DNA from: Quadrisphaera granulorum
Lineage (GTDB): Bacteria > Actinomycetota > Actinomycetes > Actinomycetales > Quadrisphaeraceae
Direction of reading: 5' to 3'
Assembly: GCF_003149145.1 (NCBI RefSeq)
Contig: NZ_QGDQ01000008.1
Coordinates: 93,332-157,331 of the forward strand
Length of the DNA: 64,000 nt
Made by a program: the position numbers and the translations under genes
Shown: one piece after another, positions 58,161 to 64,000 of the stretch
Numbering within the stretch: the stretch's first letter is position 1
Layout of the letters: the number at the start of each line of letters is the position of its first letter
The notes under the pieces: model-generated
The model's database searches: none
The model's input: the letters and a program-made list of their open reading frames with translations, nothing else
Told to the model about the DNA's origin: nothing

Positions 58161-60455
58161 TCAGGGGGTGAGGACCGCGAGGCGCTGGGTCGCGCGGGTC
58201 ATCGCCACGTACCTGTCCACCGCCGCGGCCGTGTCGTTGACCCCAAGACCGTCCGTCAGCGGGTCGAGGAGGACGACGACGTCGAACTCCAGCCCCTTCG
58301 CCAGCGCCGGCGTCAGCACCCTCACCCGCTCGGCGACCAGGCCGCTCACCGCCGAGGGATCGCCGGTGACGACGCAGGCCGTCCCCTCGGCGTGCTCCGC
58401 CAGCCACGCGCGCAGCAACGGCTCCAGCTCAGACGCCCGCCCGTGATGGACGGGCACGCCCGTGCTGCGCACCGACGTGGGGACGTCGACATCGGGCAGC
58501 GCCGCGCGGATCACCGGCTCTGCCTCCGCCATGACCTCCACGGGCGTGCGGTAGTTGGTGCTCAACGTCGCGACGCGCACCGCGCCGAGGCCCACGCGCG
58601 CCAGCCGCTCCTCCCACGACTCCGCGAACCCGTCCCGCGCCTGCGCTCGATCGCCGACCACCGTGAGGCTCCGTGAGGGGCAGCGCGCGAGCACGCACTG
58701 CCACGCGGCGTCGCTGAGCTCCTGCGCCTCGTCCACGACGACGTGCCCGAACGGCCCGGCCAGCCTCTCCACGCCCACGCCACCACCTCCTGCGCCAGAT
58801 GAGTCCAGCCCGTCCAACCCGGACTCGTCCACGAGCACGCTCTGCGCATCGGCGTGCCGCAGCGAGCTGAGCAGTCCCACGCCGTACTCGTCCCCGCCGG
58901 TCTCGTGGACGCCAGCCAGCAGATCGGCCACCACCTCGTTGCGCTGCCGCCGCTCTGCCTCGGCCACCCGCTCGCGGCGACGGCGACGTCGCTCGCCGTC
59001 GGGATCGCCGAGGCGCCGGTGGGCGGCGTCGAGGATCGGCAGGTCGGCCGTCGTCCAAGCGGCGGCGTCGGGTCGCCGCAGCACGAGCACCTCCTCGCGG
59101 GTCAGGTGTGGCGCGCAGCGGCGCAGGTAGGCGGGCACGGTCCACAGGTCACCGACGACGTCGGCAGCGCGCAGCAGCGGCCACGCCCGCTCGACCGCCC
59201 GCCGCAGCTCCGAGTGACGCCTCAGCGCGCGGCGCAGCTCCGACGCAGCCTGGCCGGCGCGCTCGCCGTCGTCGTCGTCGTCGAACCCCTCGTCCAGCGC
59301 GTCGGCGGCCTGATCGACGAGCAGATCGAGCAGTGCGTCCCAGACCTGCTCGCGCGCCTCGTTGTGCGGGGTGCCCGACTCCACCGCGTCGAAGGCCGCG
59401 GCCCAGTCGGTTGGGCCGACGCGCACGTCCGCGAGCTCGGTGGACACCCACAGCGGCTCGGTCGGCGGCTCCTCGTAGAGCGCGACGGCGGCGTCGACCA
59501 CCGTCGTCGCCATCTCCACCGACCCCTTGAGCGACGCCACGAGCGCGTCGGTCTCCTCGACAGCGCCCGCGCCCTCCGGGACGAGGTCGCGCAAGGTGGC
59601 GGTGAGCACGTCCTCCTCGCCCAGGCTCGGCAGCACGTCGGCGACGTACGCGAGGTACGGCTCCGACGGGCCCAGCACCAGCACCCCGCCGGTGCGGCGT
59701 GCGGCGCTGGCGGCCAGGCGTGGGTCGGCGTGCAGCAGGTGCGCGGTGCGGTGCAGCGCCACCACCGTCTTGCCCGTGCCCGGACCACCCGAGACGACGA
59801 GCGGGCTGCGGGCTTCGGATCGGATGATCGCGTCCTGGTCCGATTGGAGGGTGGCGAGCACGTCGCGCATCCGCTCGCTGCGGCTCGCGCCGAGGCTCGC
59901 GATGAACGCCGACTGGTCGTCGAGGGCCGCCCGCTCGGTCTCGTCCACCAGCAGCGCGGGGTCGAACACCTCGTCCCAGAAGTCGACGACGACGGCCCGC
60001 GCGCCGGCCGGGCGGCCCCAGCGGTAGCGCCGACGGCTGACCAGGCCCATCGGGTGCGCGTGCGTCGCGGCGAAGAACGGCTCGGCGGCGGGGGAGCGCC
60101 AGTCGACGAGGAGCTGCTCGTCGTCGTCGTCGGTGAGACCGAACCTGCCGATGTAGATGGTGGTGCCGTCCGTGGTGACCATGCGGCCGAGGCACAGGTC
60201 CGCGTCGAAGCGGCTCAGCGCCCGTAGCCGCGCGGTGAGGCGGTGGACCTCCTGGTCGCGATCGAGGGCGTGCTGGCCGGTGCCGCCGGGCGCCCGGCGC
60301 GCCGCAGCGAGGCGACCGGCGAGGTCGGTGCGGGCGTGGTCGAGGTACGCCGCGACGGCGGCGAAGTGCTCGTCGTCGGCGGCGGTGAGGGCAGGGGCGG
60401 ACTTGGCTGAGAGGGATGCGGGCAGCACAGAGAAGCTGCCGGGGGTCAGCGCCAC
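58161..60455 (-). CDS. helR: HelR-type RNA polymerase recycling ATPase
   Basis: A 764-residue UvrD-like superfamily 1 ATPase of the HelD/HelR group. It has an N-terminal coiled region (AAVAAYLDHARTDLAGRLA), Walker A SGGPGTGKTVVALHR, Walker B FGHVVVDEAQELSD, LSTNYRTPVEVM and a C-terminal YVAMTRATQRLAVL. HelR binds RNA polymerase, removes it from stalled complexes and can displace rifamycins, giving tolerance. A near-perfect rifamycin-associated element lies about 60 bases upstream, which fits rifamycin-inducible expression. GTG 60455 is used with GGAG 4 bases upstream. Confidence 0.9.
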   Translation of the reverse strand: MALTPGSFSVLPASLSAKSAPALTAADDEHFAAVAAYLDHARTDLAGRLAAARRAPGGTGQHALDRDQEVHRLTARLRALSRFDADLCLGRMVTTDGTTIYIGRFGLTDDDDEQLLVDWRSPAAEPFFAATHAHPMGLVSRRRYRWGRPAGARAVVVDFWDEVFDPALLVDETERAALDDQSAFIASLGASRSERMRDVLATLQSDQDAIIRSEARSPLVVSGGPGTGKTVVALHRTAHLLHADPRLAASAARRTGGVLVLGPSEPYLAYVADVLPSLGEEDVLTATLRDLVPEGAGAVEETDALVASLKGSVEMATTVVDAAVALYEEPPTEPLWVSTELADVRVGPTDWAAAFDAVESGTPHNEAREQVWDALLDLLVDQAADALDEGFDDDDDGERAGQAASELRRALRRHSELRRAVERAWPLLRAADVVGDLWTVPAYLRRCAPHLTREEVLVLRRPDAAAWTTADLPILDAAHRRLGDPDGERRRRRRERVAEAERRQRNEVVADLLAGVHETGGDEYGVGLLSSLRHADAQSVLVDESGLDGLDSSGAGGGGVGVERLAGPFGHVVVDEAQELSDAAWQCVLARCPSRSLTVVGDRAQARDGFAESWEERLARVGLGAVRVATLSTNYRTPVEVMAEAEPVIRAALPDVDVPTSVRSTGVPVHHGRASELEPLLRAWLAEHAEGTACVVTGDPSAVSGLVAERVRVLTPALAKGLEFDVVVLLDPLTDGLGVNDTAAAVDRYVAMTRATQRLAVLTP

Positions 60456-60511
60456 ATGGCTCCGATCACGGCCTGCGAAAGGGGGACGGTCGCAGATCCT
60501 GGACCCGGCGT

Positions 60512-60531
60512 GGGGTCTTGCGGCAAGCCCC
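60512..60531 (-). promoter_or_regulatory. rifamycin-associated element (RAE)
   Basis: Read on the minus strand the site is GGGGCTTGCCGCAAGACCCC, close to the RAE inverted repeat (GGGGCTTGC-G-CAAG-CCCC type) described upstream of rifamycin-inactivating and helR genes in actinobacteria. It lies 57 bases upstream of the HelR start in the right orientation. Confidence 0.8.
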
Positions 60532-60620
60532 CTGCCGCGAGGTACGTTCGTCGTGGCGGGACGACGGCGTTGACGTCTCGCCGCCTACCTCTCGTCCGGC
60601 GCTCCCCACCCCTCCGTGAC

Positions 60621-60650
60621 GATCAAGGAAGTTCTGCACGTCGGGCGGAG
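60621..60650. repeat. half copy of family E/B repeat
   Basis: GATCAAGGAAGTTCTGCACG joins the left arm of family E to the TTCTGCACGTC part of family B. It lies between the methyltransferase gene end and the HelR promoter; no matching second arm is present. Confidence 0.4.
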
Positions 60651-60668
60651 CCTGGGGGCATGCGGCCG

Positions 60669-61529
60669 TCAGTGGGCCAGCGGCGTGCGTGCGAGGACGA
60701 GCTCGAAGAGATATCGCCGGGTGATGCGCCCGCCGAACCTGTCGTCGGCAAGGGCGCGCAGCGCCTGGAGGAGCGCCGCGCGGTTCTGCGGCGGCAGCAC
60801 CGCCACTTGCGAGTACGTGCTGATGAGGTCTAGGAACTGCGCCGTCGAGTACTCCACCTCGAGCGGGAAACCGCGCCAGGTGACCTCGCTGAAGGCGTCG
60901 CACTCCTCGAACTCCGCAGTGGCGGGCTCCACCTGTTCTTCCGGCAGGAGCCTGAACCGGGCGCTGCCGTTGCTGTCCTGAGGGGAGTACCGGCGCCAGA
61001 TTGCGTTCGACAGCGTGAAGAACTCCTGCGAACCGCCGGCCACGTGATGGGACCTCACGACACCCAGCACACCGCCGGGTCGCAGGGCAGCCGCCGCCTT
61101 CTGTGCGCGCACGGCCGGGTCGAGCCAGTGCCACGCCGTGGCGCAGAGGGCGGCGTCGTACGGCTCCGACGGCAGCGGCCAGTCCTCGAAGGGCGCGACG
61201 ACGACGTCGACGTCGGCCGCCGGCACCGCGCTCAGCGCCCGACGTGCGAGCGCCGCCATCTGCACGCCCAGCTCCACCGCCGTGATGCTCCAGCCGCGTT
61301 CAGCCATCGGCACCGTCGCCTGGCCCGTGCCCGGGGCGACCTCCAGCGCCCGCGACCCCGCGTGCAGGTCCGTGGCCTCGGCGAACGCGTCGAAGAGCTC
61401 CGCAGGGTAGGTCGGGCGGGTGCGGGCGTACCGCTCGGCGTCGTCGTCGAAAGTGGTGCGCCGTCTCAGGCGATCCTCGGTCGGGAGGGTCGTAGCCCCT
61501 GCCGCGGAGGTGTCCACGCTGTTGCTCAC
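60669..61529 (-). CDS. SAM-dependent methyltransferase
   Basis: A 286-residue class I methyltransferase: RYARTRPTYPAELFDAFAEA, motif I region SRALEVAPGTGQATVPMAERG, the second-strand acidic residue in ITAVELGVQMAAL, APFEDWPLPSEPYDAALCAT and AWHWLDPAVR, features of the group often acting on small molecules. The GTG at 61529 lies 5 bases after GGTGG. It is on the same strand as the MFS exporter upstream but separated by 86 bases. The substrate is unknown; resistance to a drug is possible but unsupported. Confidence 0.88.
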   Translation of the reverse strand: MSNSVDTSAAGATTLPTEDRLRRRTTFDDDAERYARTRPTYPAELFDAFAEATDLHAGSRALEVAPGTGQATVPMAERGWSITAVELGVQMAALARRALSAVPAADVDVVVAPFEDWPLPSEPYDAALCATAWHWLDPAVRAQKAAAALRPGGVLGVVRSHHVAGGSQEFFTLSNAIWRRYSPQDSNGSARFRLLPEEQVEPATAEFEECDAFSEVTWRGFPLEVEYSTAQFLDLISTYSQVAVLPPQNRAALLQALRALADDRFGGRITRRYLFELVLARTPLAH

Positions 61530-61615
61530 GACAGCCACCCTGCGGGGCCGCGCGCGTCGTCGTCCAGGGCTGTCAGGGGAGGTGCAGAGGACCCTCAGCT
61601 CGGGGACAGGGTCGG

Positions 61616-63052
61616 TCACGTCGAGGCGCGGCGGCTCATGGCGGCCTGCCGGGCAGCCCAGGCGACGAGGAGTACGCAGGCGCCCGTGAGCGCGAGCGTG
61701 GCCGTGGTGACGGCGTCCTCGAAGGCAGTGGCGCTGGCAGCGCTCGACCCCACAGACATCAACGGTCCGGTGAGGGAGGCCGTGACCACCGTGCCGGTGA
61801 CAGCGAGTCCGATGCTGCTCGCAACCTCCTGACTGGTGTCGTTGAGTGCGGCCCCCAGCGACGTGCGCTCCGGGGGCAAGCCACGCATGACGTTGATGGC
61901 AGCGGTGATCATCACCAGACGCATCCCTGCGGCGGTCAGCATCAACGCGAGAGCCACCCAGAGGTAGGCGTGGCGACCGAGCAACCCGTAGACGAGAAGC
62001 CCGGCGACGACGGCAGACGCGCCGAGCGGTCCCGCCCGCAGCAGTCCCACCTTCGCCACCACTCTCTCCACGAGCGGGCCGACGGCGATCATCGTGAGTA
62101 CCTGCGGGAGGTTGGCCAGCGCCGCCTGCGCGGGGGACCAGCCCCACACGAGCTGGAACTGGAGCGTTGCTGTGTAGCTGATGGCTACCAGTGCCAGTCC
62201 CAAGGCTGCCTGGTAGGCGAGGCCGCTCGCGACGAGTGGACGGCGCAGCAGGTCGAGGGGGAGCGCGGGGTGAGCCGTGCGCTGCTCTCGCACGACGAAG
62301 GCGACGCCGCACACGACGGCACCGGCGGCAGCCAGCCAGGGACCGGTCGGTGGGCCGGCCTCGACCACGAGGGTCGCGGCCCACAGGGCCATCGCCGTGG
62401 CCGCTGTCCCCAGGGTCGCTCCGAGCAGATCGAGCGGGGCTCGCGACAGCTCGTCGGGGCGGTCACGGGGGATCCCGCGCCCAATACACCATGCAGCGAG
62501 CACCGCGACGGGGACGTTGAGCGCGATCAGTGCCTGCCACGGCCACACGGACAGGAGCAACCCGCCCAGCGTCGGGCCGATGGCCATGCCCACCAGGCCC
62601 ACAGTGGAGATGAAGGCAGTTGCGCGGACGCGCAGGGCGTCGTCGTCGAAGAGCCGGAACCCCAGTGCCATCGTGCCGGGAGCAGTCACGGCGGCCGCGA
62701 CCCCGGTCGCGGCTCGTACGCCGACGAGTCCTGCAGGGGTCCGCACCGCCAGCACAGCGGCGCTGGCCACGCCAAACAGCGCCAGTCCGACGAGCATGAC
62801 GCGCTTGCGACCGAACCTGTCGGCGGCGGCGCCGAAGGCGAGCATGAGGCCACCGAAGGTCAGGGCGTAGGCGCTGACCACCCACTGCAGATCCGAGGCT
62901 GACGCGTGCAGATCTCGGGCGATGGTCGGCAGAGCCACCGTGAGCAGTGATCCGTCGAGCATCTCGACGAGGAACACCACCGAGAGCCCGACGATCGCGA
63001 GCGTCGCTGTGCGGAGCGAGGGGGTGGGTGTTGCGGGACGAGTGGTGTCCAT
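61616..63052 (-). CDS. MFS drug-efflux transporter (DHA2/EmrB-QacA type, 14 TMS)
   Basis: A 478-residue MFS protein with about fourteen hydrophobic segments. Motif features: VFLVEMLDGSLLTVALPTIARDL, the A-loop AAADRFGRKRVMLVGLALFG and GPTLGGLLLSVWPWQALIAL (motif C region). It pumps drugs or dyes out using proton motive force. It is divergent from a TetR repressor; two similar palindromes in the gap should be the operators. Confidence 0.93.
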   Translation of the reverse strand: MDTTRPATPTPSLRTATLAIVGLSVVFLVEMLDGSLLTVALPTIARDLHASASDLQWVVSAYALTFGGLMLAFGAAADRFGRKRVMLVGLALFGVASAAVLAVRTPAGLVGVRAATGVAAAVTAPGTMALGFRLFDDDALRVRATAFISTVGLVGMAIGPTLGGLLLSVWPWQALIALNVPVAVLAAWCIGRGIPRDRPDELSRAPLDLLGATLGTAATAMALWAATLVVEAGPPTGPWLAAAGAVVCGVAFVVREQRTAHPALPLDLLRRPLVASGLAYQAALGLALVAISYTATLQFQLVWGWSPAQAALANLPQVLTMIAVGPLVERVVAKVGLLRAGPLGASAVVAGLLVYGLLGRHAYLWVALALMLTAAGMRLVMITAAINVMRGLPPERTSLGAALNDTSQEVASSIGLAVTGTVVTASLTGPLMSVGSSAASATAFEDAVTTATLALTGACVLLVAWAARQAAMSRRAST

Positions 63053-63061
63053 GAGCGCTCC

Positions 63062-63108
63062 CTAGAATGTCATTCCAGAAGGATGGCGACGCTAGAACCG
63101 CGTTCCAG
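63062..63108. promoter_or_regulatory. tandem TetR operators
   Basis: Two 17-base imperfect palindromes, CTAGAATGTCATTCCAG (63062-63078) and CTAGAACCGCGTTCCAG (63092-63108), lie 30 bases apart centre to centre, between the MFS start and the TetR start. Both are followed by AA. They should bind two repressor dimers on one face of the DNA. Confidence 0.8.
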
Positions 63109-63127
63109 AAAGTGTCAAGATGGGGTC

Positions 63128-63862
63128 GTGCCCCCCGCTCGCGCAGGCAACCGCCACCGTCCCGGTCGCGGGAGTGACGCGCTCTCCCGCGACGTCGTCG
63201 TCGATGCCGCCGTCGCCCTGCTCGACGAGCTCGGCGAGCGCGGGTTCACCGTCCGGTTGCTCGTGGAGCGCCTCGAGACCGGACCGGGCGCCGTCTACTG
63301 GCACGTTGCGAACAAGGACGAGCTCGTCGCTCTCGCCGCGGACCGCGTACTCGCGAGCGCGCTCTCGTCGCCGGCGTCCTCAGCGACGGAGGGGGGGCAG
63401 GGTGAAGGCGACATGGCTCCCGTGAAGGCGCTGAGGCGGCTCGCCGTCGCGGTCTACGACGCGCTCGACGTCCACCCATGGGCGGGGCCGCAGGTCACGG
63501 CAAGCCCTGTGCTGCCCAGCGCCCTCGCGCTCTTCGATCGCGTGGGAGGTCTGCTCGTTCGTGCCGGGGTGCCCGCGCACCGGCGTTTCACCCTGGCGAC
63601 CGTCGTCTTCACCCACGTCCTCGCGGTCAGTGCTCAGATGACTGCCCGGGCCGAGGCGGGCGGGGAGCGCGTGGATCGGCAGGCGTTCCTCGAGCGAAGT
63701 GCTGCGCGGCTGGAGCAGCTCGCTGGGAGCCACCCATTTCTTGCCGACGTGGCCGGAGACATGCGGCATCACGACGACCGGGAGCAGTTCCTCGTGGGCC
63801 TTGACCTGCTGCTCTCCGGACTCGCTGCCGAGCTGGCAGAGTCGCCTGAGCTCATAGAGTGA
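63128..63862 (+). CDS. TetR-family transcriptional regulator
   Basis: A 244-residue TetR protein. The N-terminal helix-turn-helix reads LSRDVVVDAAVALLDELGER and GFTVRLLVERLETGPGAVYW, HVANKDELV; the C-terminal ligand domain is of the TetR_C type (LRRLAVAVYDALDVHPWAG). The frame opens at 63083, but that would place an operator inside the gene; GTG 63128 just before the basic arm is preferred. It should repress the divergent MFS gene and itself until a drug binds. Confidence 0.9.
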   Translation: MPPARAGNRHRPGRGSDALSRDVVVDAAVALLDELGERGFTVRLLVERLETGPGAVYWHVANKDELVALAADRVLASALSSPASSATEGGQGEGDMAPVKALRRLAVAVYDALDVHPWAGPQVTASPVLPSALALFDRVGGLLVRAGVPAHRRFTLATVVFTHVLAVSAQMTARAEAGGERVDRQAFLERSAARLEQLAGSHPFLADVAGDMRHHDDREQFLVGLDLLLSGLAAELAESPELIE

Positions 63863-63865
63863 GCA

Positions 63866-63885
63866 CCGCTCATTAATGAGAGCGG
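63866..63885 (+). terminator. small AT-cored hairpin after the TetR gene
   Basis: CCGCTC / GAGCGG with CTCATTAATGAG inside forms a short hairpin starting 4 bases after the TetR stop. A TTCACTATTCT stretch follows, so it could be a terminator. Confidence 0.5.
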
Positions 63886-63928
63886 CTGCTTCACTATTCT
63901 CGCTTAGAACGTCCGCCAGTAGGTGTGA

Positions 63929-64000
63929 TCATGCTGCGCGGATGCGCTTGGAGCGAGGCCGGTTCTCCCAGCGGTACCGGTCCCAGCACCCCACGATCAG
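63929..64000 (-). CDS. C-terminal end of an unidentified gene (truncated by window edge)
   Basis: Twenty-three codons ending in a TGA stop at 63929-63931 remain of a gene that continues past the window. The peptide is basic and aromatic (VGCWDRYRWENRPRSKRIRAA is its end). It could be the tail of a mobile-element protein or of a DNA-binding protein; the fragment is too short to say. Confidence 0.4.
   Translation of the reverse strand: MIVGCWDRYRWENRPRSKRIRAA

Noticed and set aside
1..64000. Prophage, integrative element or genomic island
   Set aside because: No integrase, phage structural gene, tRNA-flanked direct repeats or clear composition break was found; only the edge fragment at 63929 could conceivably belong to a mobile element.

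Overview
The window is high-GC DNA (GC-rich third codon positions, many GTG starts, GTGA/ATGA stop-start overlaps) with gene content typical of a free-living actinobacterium: F420-dependent enzymes, PknB-type Ser/Thr kinases, an FHA-like protein, an IdeR-type iron box, PucR regulators and a HelR-type RNA polymerase ATPase. Stand-alone chemoreceptors and overall style would fit the Kineosporiales (Kineococcus/Quadrisphaera-like), but the genus is a guess. No rRNA, tRNA, CRISPR array, integrase or complete insertion sequence was found. Both window ends cut through a gene.

Layout. 1-11.2 kb is a catabolic island: two isopenicillin-N-synthase-type 2-oxoglutarate/Fe(II) oxygenases (the first truncated by the window edge), a stand-alone [2Fe-2S] ferredoxin, a ribose-type ABC importer, a VOC protein, a PucR regulator, an F420-type LLM oxidoreductase, and a urease-like hydrolase (fused gamma-beta subunit plus alpha subunit) without nickel-insertion genes. 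11.4-21.7 kb holds housekeeping-type singletons: SnoaL-like, PPOX, metallo-beta-lactamase, a double-GAF soluble chemoreceptor, a membrane chemoreceptor, a methyltransferase, RidA, a MarR/quinone-oxidoreductase pair with a long operator palindrome, and a metallophosphoesterase. 21.7-24.9 kb is an iron-regulated siderophore importer that lacks its ATPase. 25-36.9 kb carries HIT, LysE/LysG, HisD, a PIN toxin-antitoxin pair, an XRE-cupin regulator with a third 2OG oxygenase, ThpR, an ABC-2 exporter, a GNAT enzyme and YidC, and is sprinkled with one palindromic repeat family.

36.9-43.2 kb is a signalling block: an FHA-like protein, a secreted protein with a degenerate CHAP/amidase-like fold, and two transmembrane Ser/Thr kinases. 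One kinase ends in a YVTN-type beta-propeller; the other ends in the same degenerate amidase domain as the secreted protein. 43.4-46.4 kb has a PadR/membrane pair and an orphan solute-binding lipoprotein. 46.5-52.4 kb is an operon (lactonase-like metallo-beta-lactamase, FmdB zinc ribbon, zinc alcohol dehydrogenase, succinate-semialdehyde dehydrogenase) beside a divergent GAF-PucR activator. Its enzymes match the logic of gamma-butyrolactone degradation through 4-hydroxybutyrate to succinate (the Agrobacterium blc scheme). 52.4-58 kb has a DUF1275 protein, a BenE transporter whose N-terminus is built from a palindromic repeat, a MocR/YczE-type pair, MmcQ and a secreted esterase. 58.1-64 kb has HelR under a rifamycin-associated element, a methyltransferase, and an MFS/TetR pair with two operators.

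Several families of intergenic palindromes (named A to E here) recur across the window. Some copies supply stop codons or even in-frame protein sequence to neighbouring genes.
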